The notes below the pieces were generated by a model. That model searched no databases, had not been told where the DNA came from, and saw nothing but the letters and a program-made list of their open reading frames with translations. The position numbers were made by a program, and so were the translations under genes. From Flavobacteriales bacterium 34_180_T64 (lineage in GTDB: Bacteria > Bacteroidota > Bacteroidia > Flavobacteriales > Flavobacteriaceae): a stretch of 64,000 nucleotides of DNA. Shown piece after piece: positions 1-8,494 of the stretch. Numbering within the stretch: position 1 is the first letter of the stretch; every line of letters starts with the position of its first letter. Where the stretch lies: the NCBI GenBank assembly GCA_002162765.1, contig MAAR01000004.1:1-64000 (forward strand). The letters run 5' to 3'.

Positions 1-1749
1 TTGCAGGATTTTACAAAATTAGGAACGCCAAAATTATTTTTTGGAGTTACTGGTGGTTGTATGGATCCTATGGTGAGTAATTATACGGCGAGTAAAAAAC
101 GTAGAGATAAAGATGCCTATACACCAAATGGTGATAAAGGATTTCGACCAGATTACGCCACATCAGTTTATTCAAGTATTTTAAAAGACAAGTTTCCAGA
201 TGTCCCTGTTTTAATAGGAGGAATTGAAGCTTCTCTGCGTCGCGTAACGCACTACGATTATTGGAGTGATAAATTATTGCCAACTATTTTAGAAACTTCT
301 AAAGCAGATATGTTGGTTTATGGTATGGGTGAACAACCTTTGCGAGAAGTTGTTGAACTATTACAAAAAGGTGTGCCTTTTTCTAGTTTAAGAACCATAA
401 AACAAACCGCTTTTTTAGTGAATAAAGATGAAAACATTCCTAAAAATAAAAATTGGGACGATGTCGAAATTCAATCGCATGAAGTTTGTTTAAAGGATAA
501 GAAAAAATTCGCCTCTAACTTTAAAGTCATAGAGCAAGAATCTAATAAACTTAAAGCAAGACGAATTTTTCAAGGAGTAAAAGACAGAACATTGGTGATA
601 AATCCACCATTTCCTACCATGTTAGAAAAGGAAATTGACGCCTCTTTCGATTTGCCTTACACGCGATTGCCACATCCAAAATATAATAAGCGTGGACCAA
701 TTCCTGCGTTTGAAATGATTAAGTTTTCTATTAACATTCATCGTGGTTGTTTTGGAGGTTGTAGTTTTTGTACGATTTCGGCACATCAAGGAAAATTTAT
801 TGCAAGTCGTAGTGAAGAATCTATTTTAAAAGAAGTAGATAAAGTTGCCAATATGCCAGATTTTAAGGGTTATCTGTCAGATATTGGAGGACCTTCAGCT
901 AATATGTATAAGATGAAAGGTAAGGTACAATCCATTTGTGACAGATGTGTGGCACCATCATGTATTTCTCCTGTAATTTGTAGTAATCTAGATACATCTC
1001 ATAAACCGTTAACCCAACTATATCAAGCTGTAGATAAACATCCTAAAGTAAAAAAATCATTTATTGGAAGTGGCATTCGTCACGATATGTTGGTGCCAGA
1101 ATTCAATAAGAATGCTGACCCAAAAGAATTAGATGATTATACGGAAGAAGTGATGACAAAGCACATTTCTGGACGTTTAAAAGTGGCTCCAGAACACACG
1201 TCTGATCCCGTTTTAAAGTTGATGCGTAAACCTTCATTTCAATATTTTCATAAGTTTAAAGAGCGTTTTGATAAAATCAATATAAAGAAGAACTTGAAGC
1301 TTCAGTTGATTCCTTATTTTATTTCAAATCATCCAGCTTGTGAAGTAGAAGATATGGCAAATCTTGCTGCTGAAACTAAGGATATGGGTTTTCAGTTAGA
1401 ACAAGTACAAGGCTTTACACCAACACCAATGACGGTTGCAACGGTTATTTATTATAGTGGATTTCACCCTTACACACTAAAACCAACCAAAACTCCAAAA
1501 TCTAAAAAAGAAAAGGATGAACAGCATCGTTTCTTCTTTTGGTATAAAAAAGAAAATAAAGATTGGATTAGAAAAACGTTAAATAAAGTGGGTAGAAAAG
1601 ATTTGGTAGACCTGTTAGTACCAGAAAAAGAAAAGAATTCTTGGAAAAGCATTAAGCCTAAAGATGTAAAAAACACGTTTGATGATGCGATTCCTTCAAG
1701 TCATTCACGTAGAAAAACCAAACATAAATCTAGAAATAAGAGACGTTAA
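1..1749 (+). CDS. YgiQ family radical SAM protein (5' end outside window)
   Basis: Large YgiQ/UPF0313 radical SAM protein of unknown physiological substrate. The frame is open from base 1, and the visible protein begins where family members have already run roughly 80 residues, so the N-terminus lies upstream of the window and the TTG at base 1 is not the start. Residues 250, 254 and 257 form the CxxxCxxC cluster motif (CFGGCSFC) that binds the 4Fe-4S cluster. The motifs SLRRVTHYDYWSD and YGMGEQPL are typical of the family. The C-terminus is Lys/Arg-rich, as is common here. Family assignment is secure; the reaction is unknown. Confidence 0.93.
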   Translation: MQDFTKLGTPKLFFGVTGGCMDPMVSNYTASKKRRDKDAYTPNGDKGFRPDYATSVYSSILKDKFPDVPVLIGGIEASLRRVTHYDYWSDKLLPTILETSKADMLVYGMGEQPLREVVELLQKGVPFSSLRTIKQTAFLVNKDENIPKNKNWDDVEIQSHEVCLKDKKKFASNFKVIEQESNKLKARRIFQGVKDRTLVINPPFPTMLEKEIDASFDLPYTRLPHPKYNKRGPIPAFEMIKFSINIHRGCFGGCSFCTISAHQGKFIASRSEESILKEVDKVANMPDFKGYLSDIGGPSANMYKMKGKVQSICDRCVAPSCISPVICSNLDTSHKPLTQLYQAVDKHPKVKKSFIGSGIRHDMLVPEFNKNADPKELDDYTEEVMTKHISGRLKVAPEHTSDPVLKLMRKPSFQYFHKFKERFDKINIKKNLKLQLIPYFISNHPACEVEDMANLAAETKDMGFQLEQVQGFTPTPMTVATVIYYSGFHPYTLKPTKTPKSKKEKDEQHRFFFWYKKENKDWIRKTLNKVGRKDLVDLLVPEKEKNSWKSIKPKDVKNTFDDAIPSSHSRRKTKHKSRNKRR

Positions 1750-1856
1750 ATTATAGGATAACCTTTATTTTAAGTATCAAAACTTGGATAAACAAATTGC
1801 ATCTGAAAGTCTTAATTGTATTACTACTATTTTGAAATTTGAAAAAGAAACTACTA

Positions 1857-2525
1857 ATGCCAAAGCTTGAAGTATTACATGAAAACAACGATTATCTAGT
1901 CGTAAATAAAGCTGCTGGACTTATAAGTGAAAAAAGTCCTTATGAAGCTGTCACTGTTGAGACCCAAGTTCTTAATCACCTTTTAAAACATAAACGGAAG
2001 CCATATATCGGTATAATACATAGATTAGATCGTGTAACAAGTGGCGTATTAATTCTTGCCAAGAAAAAAAGTGTTCTTGTAGAATTTAATAATCTATTTA
2101 GCAGTCGTAAAGTTCAAAAAACGTATTTAGCAATTGTTAAAAACAACCCACAAAAGACCAAAGGAAACTTAGTGAATTTTATCATAAAAAATAATAAAGA
2201 AAAAAGAGCAGATATTGTCCAATCGAAATCAAAAGACTCGTTAAAATGTATGCTTTCCTATCAAGTTATAGGCGAAAATGATTTTGGTTACCTTTTAGAA
2301 ATAAAACCAAAAACTGGTCGATTCCATCAAATAAGAGCCCAATTAGCTAATATAGGGCTTCCTATTATTGGAGATGAAAAATATGGTTCAGATCAAGAAT
2401 ATTTGCCTCGGTCTATTTGCCTTCATGCATGGAAATTAGCATATGAAGTCTCTGGTTCTACAGAATCCCAGACCTTCAAAGCACCTTTGCCCAATGACGA
2501 TTTTTGGACATTCAAATCCATCTAG
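1857..2525 (+). CDS. RluA-family RNA pseudouridine synthase
   Basis: Single-domain pseudouridine synthase (about 222 aa) without an S4 domain. The catalytic motif HRLDRVTSGVLILAK contains the nucleophilic Asp, and TGRFHQIRAQLA is the second conserved RluA motif. The protein isomerises uridine in rRNA or tRNA; the target site cannot be told from sequence. ATG 1857 is preferred over the in-frame TTG at 1839, because homologues start at the LEVLHENNDYLVVNK segment. It is the last ordinary chromosomal gene before the cassette-like region. A second, RluD-like paralogue lies at 46474-47511. Confidence 0.88.
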   Translation: MPKLEVLHENNDYLVVNKAAGLISEKSPYEAVTVETQVLNHLLKHKRKPYIGIIHRLDRVTSGVLILAKKKSVLVEFNNLFSSRKVQKTYLAIVKNNPQKTKGNLVNFIIKNNKEKRADIVQSKSKDSLKCMLSYQVIGENDFGYLLEIKPKTGRFHQIRAQLANIGLPIIGDEKYGSDQEYLPRSICLHAWKLAYEVSGSTESQTFKAPLPNDDFWTFKSI

Positions 2526-2687
2526 ACTTATCAACTATTTTTAATAAATAATTCCAAGAACATATAATACTTTCCATAATTGTCAGCTCTAGAGAAAAAC
2601 AATTGCTTAATCAACTACTTACGAGTACCTAAAAATTGAAATCTGAACTATAACCTTATTTCGATTAGATCAATTAAAATAACGAAA

Positions 2688-2820
2688 GCACAACAACGTG
2701 TACAATTCTTTGCGCCTGATTTTTCTAGCGGAAAATCCTCGCTGCCAAACAATCGTTCGCTCCTTTTCTCTATCTTCATGCCAACGTAATGAAACCTTAC
2801 ACAACACGTTGTGTGTAATT
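2688..2820 (+). repeat. Cassette repeat A (attC-like), complete
   Basis: This 133 bp element fills most of the 318 bp gap 2526-2843. Its left arm is GCACAACAACGTG and its right arm ACACGTTGTGTGTAATT, complementary at the outer end. It belongs to subfamily 2, with the internal CTCCTTTTCTCTATCTT block. It is the first copy in the window, and the AlkD-like gene starts 23 bases after it. Nothing else is visible in the gap. Confidence 0.75.
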
Positions 2821-2843
2821 AATAGTTACTTAAGAATTAAGTT

Positions 2844-3545
2844 ATGAATAATATTCAGGTAATAGCTCTACTTAAAGCCAATCAAAACAAAAAAAATATT
2901 GAAAGATGGAATAAACGTAATTCAGTATCTGATAAACTAAAGAGTTTCGGTATTGGTTTGACAGTTTTGCGCAAACTTGCAAAACAAATAGGAAGAAATC
3001 GTAAACTAGCTCTGGAACTCTGGGAAACTGATATATATGACGCGAAGATTATAGCTTTACTGATTGATGACCCGAAACAAATAACTCAAGAACAAGCTGA
3101 AATGCAAGTTGAGAATTTAAGACATGGTCATCTCGCCCACGTGTTCTCATCTTGTGGTGCATCTTTAGCCAAAACACATTTTGTAGTTCCCTTATTGGTT
3201 GAATGGATAAATGGCAAAGATACAATGCGTCAGAGCTGTGGTTATGGATTGCTATATGAAGTATCAAAGTCCAAGAGAAAGGATGCACCAGTTGATGATT
3301 TTTTCTTAAAAAGAATTCAAGAAATCAGTACATGTTTTCATAAGGCGCATAAAGCCGTACAACTTGCTATGGGTGGCGCACTAATTGGAATTGGTAAACG
3401 AAATGCAGTTTTGAATGCGAGTGCCTTGAAAGTGGCTAAATCAATAGGACCTATCCAATTCAAATCGAACGGAAGCGACTGCGAACCTTTGAATGTCACC
3501 AAACATCTCACGAGCGACTACATTAAGAATAAACTCCGTGTGTAG
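2844..3545 (+). CDS. DNA alkylation repair protein, AlkD-like HEAT-repeat family
   Basis: Protein of 233 aa resembling the PF08713 DNA alkylation repair family, all-helical HEAT-like glycosylases that remove N3/N7-alkylated purines. Visible family signatures are the segment LALELWETDIYDAKIIALL (about residues 63-81) and the repeated helical hydrophobic pattern through residue 190. The family's catalytic Asp and Trp cannot be placed with confidence by eye, so activity is inferred from family. It is cytoplasmic with no signal peptide. The gene sits alone between repeats A and B, starting 23 bases after A and stopping 65 bases before B. Confidence 0.8.
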   Translation: MNNIQVIALLKANQNKKNIERWNKRNSVSDKLKSFGIGLTVLRKLAKQIGRNRKLALELWETDIYDAKIIALLIDDPKQITQEQAEMQVENLRHGHLAHVFSSCGASLAKTHFVVPLLVEWINGKDTMRQSCGYGLLYEVSKSKRKDAPVDDFFLKRIQEISTCFHKAHKAVQLAMGGALIGIGKRNAVLNASALKVAKSIGPIQFKSNGSDCEPLNVTKHLTSDYIKNKLRV

Positions 3546-3610
3546 TACGCAACTAATCAGAATTAAAATAACTTTAGAAGTTATTTGGCTGTTTTTTAAC
3601 TTAATATATA

Positions 3611-3750
3611 ACTACACACAAGAACGTGTATAATTCATGCTTGCGCATGAAATTGAAATAAAAATTCTATCTTTAAACAAACATCTGATTTGACTCTGAA
3701 AATGACTTGTGTCTGATTCCACACAAATCACACAATTTGTTGGTAGTAAT
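3611..3750 (+). repeat. Cassette repeat B (attC-like), complete
   Basis: 140 bp element in the 344 bp gap 3546-3889. Its left arm ACTACACACAAGAACGTG is followed by TATAATTCATG; its right arm is TTGTTGGTAGTAAT. It belongs to subfamily 1, with the small internal hairpin CATGCTTGCGCATG and the block CTATCTTTAAACAAAC. Its left arm pairs better with the right arm of repeat A than with its own right arm (hand count 8 of 9 against 6 of 9). The remaining 139 bases before the next gene show no clear feature. Confidence 0.75.
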
Positions 3751-3889
3751 GAGAAAACACTAGAATTACATTTTACGAAAAAGAGCTTAACAATTGCCAA
3801 TTCTGCCAATAATTAATAATAGCAACTTTCGAGAAGCAAGTTAATTATCTAATTGATAATTTTGGGTTTGAACTCAAATTTCAAAAAAA

Positions 3890-4315
3890 ATGAAAACAAC
3901 AACGTTTCTAACATTTGTAGGTGACCAATGCGGAAAGGCTGAAGAAGCAATAAATTTCTACACTTCTATCTTTCCGAATTCGGAAATTAAAAGCATATTA
4001 AAATACCTAGAAGGAGAGGCTGGAGGAACACCGGAGCTTATCAAATATGGAGTATTTACATTAAATGGTACAGAGTACATGGTTTCCGAAAGTAATTTTA
4101 ATCACGCTTGGTCATTTACACCAGGGATATCACTCTTCGTTGAATGTAACTCTGAAAATGAGATACTAACTTTATTCAAAAAACTTTCTTCAAATGGAGG
4201 TCAGATTATGGTTCCTCTTGACAACTATGATTCTGGGGATTACGGCTTTGGTAAAAAATTCGGATGGTGTGAAGATAAATATGGAATTTCATGGCAACTT
4301 AATCTTTCAGAATAA
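3890..4315 (+). CDS. VOC family protein (PhnB / 3-demethylubiquinone methyltransferase-like)
   Basis: 141 aa protein of the PF06983-type vicinal-oxygen-chelate family. The N-terminal FLTFVGDQCGKAEEAINFYT and the C-terminal FGWCEDKYGISWQLNL are diagnostic of the PhnB-like branch. Such proteins are often annotated as 3-demethylubiquinone methyltransferases, but they lack a SAM fold. They are likely metal-dependent or binding proteins with unknown substrate. It is cytoplasmic with no signal peptide. The gene is the single gene between repeats B and C. VOC proteins are frequent integron cargo, and another VOC gene lies at 10631-11131. Confidence 0.85.
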   Translation: MKTTTFLTFVGDQCGKAEEAINFYTSIFPNSEIKSILKYLEGEAGGTPELIKYGVFTLNGTEYMVSESNFNHAWSFTPGISLFVECNSENEILTLFKKLSSNGGQIMVPLDNYDSGDYGFGKKFGWCEDKYGISWQLNLSE

Positions 4316-4381
4316 ATTTCGAATTATAATATAATCTTCACTACTTAAAGGAATAAACGAAATGGAAAACAAGAAACAGCT

Positions 4382-4519
4382 ACTGCCAACAACGAGTCTA
4401 ATACATGTTTGTGCATGAACTTCCAATAAAGACTCTATCTTTAAACAAACGACTTGCAACGACTGAAAATCCATCGGATTCTCTGCCGCACAAATCATAC
4501 ACAACACGTTGGCAGTAAT
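4382..4519 (+). repeat. Cassette repeat C (attC-like), complete
   Basis: 138 bp element whose outer arms ACTGCCAAC (4382-4390) and GTTGGCAGT (4508-4516) are perfect reverse complements. It belongs to subfamily 1, with an internal CATGTTTGTGCATG hairpin and the same CTATCTTTAAACAAAC block as repeat B. The right end runs directly into the ECF-like promoter motif of the next lipoprotein gene. Confidence 0.8.
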
Positions 4520-4521
4520 TT

Positions 4522-4551
4522 GACGCAACCATTTTGCCTTTTGTGCATCTA
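4522..4551 (+). promoter_or_regulatory. ECF-sigma-like promoter motif (GACGCAACC ... GTGCATCTA)
   Basis: GACGCAACC and GTGCATCTA are separated by 12 bases and lie 27 bases before the lipoprotein ATG at 4579. The same pair with identical spacing recurs at 9475-9504 before another lipocalin-like lipoprotein gene, and a diverged copy lies at 14855-14886. The AAC-type upstream box and short spacing resemble promoters read by extracytoplasmic-function sigma factors. That reading is inference. Confidence 0.5.
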
Positions 4552-4578
4552 CAATATATAACTACAAAAATAGAAATC

Positions 4579-5001
4579 ATGAAGATTAGAATTTTGACTT
4601 TTTTATTAACTTTAGGGGTTATTACTTTTACAAGTTGTGATAATGATGATGATTCATCACAAATAGTAACGTTTGAAGGAACTTGGAACTTGAAAAATAT
4701 TAGTGGTGGATTTGCTGGAATTGATGATGAATATGATTCTGGAATAATCACCTGGACTTTTAACAATCAAAACTTGATGTTAAATGTTATAAACAATAGT
4801 TCTCAAGAAAGTATATATAGTGGATATGAAAGTGGAACATATACTTACTCTATTACTGAAAGCAATGGAAGTGAATATATTGTAATAAATACTGAAGTTT
4901 TTGGTAAACTCATACTTTTAGGTAACAATTTAACCTTGAACCAAGATGAAACTCCGTCTGGATCTGGAGCTGACGGATTTCTGCTACAATTTGAACGGTA
5001 A
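4579..5001 (+). CDS. Lipocalin-like domain lipoprotein
   Basis: About 140 aa. The signal peptide MKIRILTFLLTLGVITFTSC ends in a lipobox Cys followed by DNDDDSS, the acidic stretch typical of flavobacterial surface lipoproteins. The mature part (FEGTWNLKNISGG, then beta-rich sequence with GTYTYSI) matches the small lipocalin-like or DUF4923-type lipoproteins of Bacteroidota. Function is unknown, with ligand binding possible. ATG 4579 is chosen because the signal peptide begins there; the in-frame TTG at 4534 would lie inside the promoter motif. It is the single gene between repeats C and D, and its architecture is like the gene at 9533. Confidence 0.75.
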   Translation: MKIRILTFLLTLGVITFTSCDNDDDSSQIVTFEGTWNLKNISGGFAGIDDEYDSGIITWTFNNQNLMLNVINNSSQESIYSGYESGTYTYSITESNGSEYIVINTEVFGKLILLGNNLTLNQDETPSGSGADGFLLQFER

Positions 5002-5005
5002 AAAC

Positions 5006-5140
5006 GTCAGCCAACAACGTGTAAATTCATGCTTCACTCCTACTTCAATTAAATTTCATATATTTAATCAACTGATTTGATATAACTAAAAATCCAGCGA
5101 ATTCTAAGTTGCACAAATCATACACGAATACGTTGAAGAC
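5006..5140 (+). repeat. Cassette repeat D (attC-like), complete
   Basis: 135 bp element starting 4 bases after the preceding stop codon. Its left arm is GTCAGCCAACAACGTG and its right arm ATACGTTGAAGAC. It belongs to subfamily 1, sharing GCACAAATCATACAC with repeat C. Its left arm matches the right arm of repeat C (GCCAAC core, 7 of 9) better than its own (4 of 9). Confidence 0.7.
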
Positions 5141-5174
5141 AAGACTAACACTGAACTTTCCTGAAATAGCTTGA

Positions 5175-6416
5175 CTAAAAATTAATCCTTTTAGAGTAAT
5201 TCAAGGTTTCACCTTCTAGCTTTGCAATAATAACAGTTCCACAACTGTCACTCCATACATTTACGGCTGTTCTAAACATGTCGAGTATCCGATCAACGGC
5301 TAAAATCAACCCTATGCCTTCAAGAGGTAGCCCAACAGCAGTTAATATTACAGAGATCATAACTAGACCTGCCATCGGTATGCCAGCTGCACCTATAGAG
5401 GCCAGTAACGCTGTAGCAACTACAATAACTTGTTGTACAAATGTTAATTCTATTCCGTAAGCCTGAGCAATAAACATAGCTGCAACACACTCGTAAAGAG
5501 CTGTGCCGTCCATATTAATTGTGGCTCCCAGAGGTAAAACGAAACTTGTTATTTTGTTAGAAACTCCGGCTTTGTTCTCAATAGCATCCATAGTTAAGGG
5601 TAACGTAGCTGACGAAGAAGAAGTTGAAAAAGCCGTTATTAACGGAACACTCATTGATTTAAAATGTAAAGAAGGTTTTATTTTAGCAATAAATTTCAAG
5701 ATTAAGGGAAGGGTAATAAAAGAGTGAATGAACAATGCAGCTAAAACTGCTAGCATATACAATCCTAATCTTTGTGTAATGGCTATTAATTTGTCTGGTG
5801 CTTCTGCTTGTTCTGCAACAATTACAACCACAATGCCAAAAACCCCATAAGGGGTAAACTTAATAATGAAGTTTGTTATTTTCATCATTAGTTCAAAGCC
5901 AGCATTTATTCCCTCGGTTAAATATTTTTTGTGATTTGTAGATAGTTTTGTGATAAAAAAGCCAAGTAATAGAGCAAAGAAAATCACCGATAACATTTCA
6001 TTATTCCCAAAAGCAGAAAAAATATTTTCAGGAATGATATTCATAATAGTAGCGGTAAAAGACCCTGAAACTACGTCCAATCCTTCTACTTCCTGAACTA
6101 ATCCTAGATCAGCACCAAGACCTGGTTTAATTAGATTTACCATTACTAAGCCAGTACATATCGCAAAAAGGCTTGTAAGCATATAATATCCCATAGTTTT
6201 AACGCCTAGCTTCCCTAAGTCTTTTGTTCCACCAATATTCGCAACACCGGAAGCTATAGAGGTCAGAATCAAGGGGATAATAACCATTTTTAATCCTTTC
6301 ATAAAAAGAGTGCCCATCCATCCTACGTACCAAACATAATTCGAAAAATACATGCCAAATATTACCGCTAAAAACAGAGCTATCAGTATTTGCCAGTGAA
6401 GTTTTATTTTTTTCAT
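5175..6416 (-). CDS. Dicarboxylate/amino acid:cation symporter (DAACS family)
   Basis: 413 aa inner-membrane transporter of the SDF family (GltP/DctA-like), which imports glutamate, aspartate or C4-dicarboxylates with protons or sodium. The serine-rich re-entrant loop FSTSSSSATLPLT and the substrate and ion motif LPLGATINMDGTALYE are present, as are about eight membrane segments. Length is normal for the family. It lies between repeats D and E but in the orientation opposite to most other genes there, with its 3' end 34 bases from repeat D. It could be a reversed cassette or ordinary chromosome caught between repeats. Confidence 0.92.
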   Translation of the reverse strand: MKKIKLHWQILIALFLAVIFGMYFSNYVWYVGWMGTLFMKGLKMVIIPLILTSIASGVANIGGTKDLGKLGVKTMGYYMLTSLFAICTGLVMVNLIKPGLGADLGLVQEVEGLDVVSGSFTATIMNIIPENIFSAFGNNEMLSVIFFALLLGFFITKLSTNHKKYLTEGINAGFELMMKITNFIIKFTPYGVFGIVVVIVAEQAEAPDKLIAITQRLGLYMLAVLAALFIHSFITLPLILKFIAKIKPSLHFKSMSVPLITAFSTSSSSATLPLTMDAIENKAGVSNKITSFVLPLGATINMDGTALYECVAAMFIAQAYGIELTFVQQVIVVATALLASIGAAGIPMAGLVMISVILTAVGLPLEGIGLILAVDRILDMFRTAVNVWSDSCGTVIIAKLEGETLNYSKRINF

Positions 6417-6708
6417 ATATTCCTTATTTAAGATTTGATTATTATTTTGAATTTAATAAAATACACTTACACCGAACGCTTAAGTTACTTATAATAAAGT
6501 TGTTATACCACGTTTATCCAGTAGAAAAAAATCGCCCAATCAAAGTGAATCAATGTCACGACCTTGACGCACAAAATTTCAAATTAAATAATTGACAAAA
6601 TTGGTGTTTGTGAAAAGATGATTTTAGTGGTGTTGATTTGAGCAAAATATGCTGTTTATAAAAAGGCATATTTGGTTTTAAATGACAAGTTTAATGGAAA
6701 TTCAAAAA

Positions 6709-6845
6709 CTGCAGCCAACAACGTATATAATTCATTGCTCTTAAATTCCCACTCGGAAATTCTTAACTATTGAACATTAGTTTGCTTCTTTTCTCTATCT
6801 TAGAACAAACGCAACAAACCAAGAAAACTAACAATTTAGTTAAGA
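6709..6845 (+). repeat. Cassette repeat E (attC-like), right end degenerate
   Basis: Within the 534 bp gap 6417-6950. The left edge GCAGCCAACAACGTATATAA and the internal TTTTCTCTATCTTAG block (subfamily 2) are clear. The expected right arm CACGTTGGC is replaced by AACAATTTAGTTAAG, so the end near 6845 is approximate. Bases 6417-6700 upstream and 6846-6950 downstream show no recognisable gene. Confidence 0.55.
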
Positions 6846-6950
6846 ATATTACAAAAAAAATAAACAGGAATTAGAATGTTTGACTCTATAATTAGCTAAA
6901 AATGTGCACGATAAAGGTCATTCTATTTGAGTATAATACGGAGTTTCAAT

Positions 6951-7301
6951 TTAATCTTTATAAAACAGAAATATCCAAATAGATCTTGAAACTCTAAAAT
7001 TAATAGTGCTTAACAAAATTGTAACTACAGTAATAATCAAGAAAACGTTTAGGGGTGAAAAATCAATAAAACACCAAAACACAACGAGACTTAAAATCAT
7101 TTGTGCTACTGCAAGTGCATAACTAACAAACATTGCTCCAAAAAAGAAACCAGTTTCCTTTTCAAATTTATAATTACATTCATTGCATCTATTATTCATT
7201 TTGGGTATTTTAAATAATAAAATATTTCCTCGTTCATTAAATATCTTTCCTTTTTTGCATTTCGGACATTTACAATTTAAAACCTCAAAAACTCTCCTCA
7301 T
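6951..7301 (-). CDS. DUF983 family membrane protein
   Basis: 116 aa. An N-terminal zinc-ribbon-like region has CxCPxC and CNEC pairs (about residues 10-15 and 38-41) and is followed by two transmembrane segments. This is the layout of DUF983 proteins, found widely in Bacteroidota and Alphaproteobacteria, with no established function. The gene is divergent from the AraC-type regulator at 7396, with a 94 bp shared upstream region. A TAnnTTTG-type -7 element in its orientation sits at 7323-7330. Confidence 0.85.
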   Translation of the reverse strand: MRRVFEVLNCKCPKCKKGKIFNERGNILLFKIPKMNNRCNECNYKFEKETGFFFGAMFVSYALAVAQMILSLVVFWCFIDFSPLNVFLIITVVTILLSTINFRVSRSIWIFLFYKD

Positions 7302-7395
7302 AACGTATAATTTATTCTACTGCAAAATTAGGTTTAAAAAACCCTATTAATCATATAATATTAGCGCCAATATTTGTACTTTTAAGACATTTACT

Positions 7396-8268
7396 ATGAA
7401 GATACCTGTTTTAAAAATTAATCAGTTTCAAGAATCAAAGTCAATAAATGATTTGTATATAAATTCTTTTTCAAATCATATTCAATTGAATAAGAATTTA
7501 CTTAACAAGCCACACAGTCATAATTTCTACTTATGCATTTTGTTTACAGAAGGCACAGGAACCCATGAAATTGATTTCAATTCTTATACTATAAATCCTG
7601 GAAAGGTTTTCTTTTTAAAACCTGGACAAACACATTTTTGGAAATTTGACATAAAACCTGAAGGGTTTATTTTTTTTCATTCTAAGGAATTTTATGAGTT
7701 AAAATTTTTAGATCATAGGCTCAACTCGTTTCCATTCTTTTATTCTTATCAAAACCCACCTTTATTGGAATTATCTAAAAAAAAATTAAACGAATTAAAA
7801 CTGAAATTTCAAGAGGTTTATATAGAATATCTACAAGAAAATATTTTAAGAGAGTTAAAAATAATCAATCTGATAAATAACATTTATATCGAATTAACAA
7901 GAGCATATACTGCAGATATTAATTTGGAAAAACTTGTTTCTCCAAACTATTTTAAAATACTTGAAAATTTGGAAAAATCAGTAAACAAACACTTTTATAC
8001 GGAGAAATTACCAAAGTTTTATGCCAATCAATTAAACATAACAACAAAACACCTTAATAGAGTCGTAAAAAAAACGATAAACAAAACTACGAGTCAATTG
8101 ATTTCTGAAAGAATACTATTAGAAGCAAAAAGATTAATTGTTCATTCTGACAATAATTTAGCCAGTATTGCAAATACGCTTGAATTTTCAGACTATGCCT
8201 ATTTCTCAAAGTTTTTCAAATCAAAAATAGGTTTTACACCAATGGATTTTAGGAAAAAGTATTTTTAA
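7396..8268 (+). CDS. AraC family transcriptional regulator
   Basis: 290 aa DNA-binding regulator. An N-terminal cupin-like sensor region (GKVFFLKPGQTHFW at about residues 74-87) is followed by two C-terminal helix-turn-helix motifs, ending in the family signature FSDYAYFSKFFKSKIGFTP. The effector is unknown. It is divergent from the DUF983 gene, so it may regulate that neighbour; this is inference from arrangement. It stops 40 bases before repeat F. Confidence 0.9.
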   Translation: MKIPVLKINQFQESKSINDLYINSFSNHIQLNKNLLNKPHSHNFYLCILFTEGTGTHEIDFNSYTINPGKVFFLKPGQTHFWKFDIKPEGFIFFHSKEFYELKFLDHRLNSFPFFYSYQNPPLLELSKKKLNELKLKFQEVYIEYLQENILRELKIINLINNIYIELTRAYTADINLEKLVSPNYFKILENLEKSVNKHFYTEKLPKFYANQLNITTKHLNRVVKKTINKTTSQLISERILLEAKRLIVHSDNNLASIANTLEFSDYAYFSKFFKSKIGFTPMDFRKKYF

Positions 8269-8308
8269 TGAAATTTTGATTATTAAAAAGCACTGATTTA
8301 AAGTACAA

Positions 8309-8443
8309 TGCACAACAACGTATATAATTCATAGTGTCTCTGCATTATCTCGAAAATTCTACCAAATATCCTACACGTCTGTCTCTTTTTGCTATCTTAG
8401 TTCCCAACACTACAAATCAAACACGAACATGTTGTGTGTAATT
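8309..8443 (+). repeat. Cassette repeat F (attC-like), complete
   Basis: 135 bp element of subfamily 2. The left arm is TGCACAACAACGTATATAAT and the right arm AACATGTTGTGTGTAATT, with the internal TTTTTGCTATCTTAG block. The esterase gene starts 52 bases downstream. Its outer arms are complementary at 7 of 9 positions by hand count. Confidence 0.75.
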
Positions 8444-8494
8444 AAAACTGTAACCTTATTTGAATTAAAACCGTCTGATTAGAAAACTTAGCAG

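Noticed and set aside
3612-3809. Minus-strand ORF of 65 codons over repeat B, similar to a minus-strand ORF over repeat C (4307-4766)
   Set aside because: The similarity comes from the shared palindromic repeat. There are no codon or protein-family features, and they lie antisense to the cassette layout.
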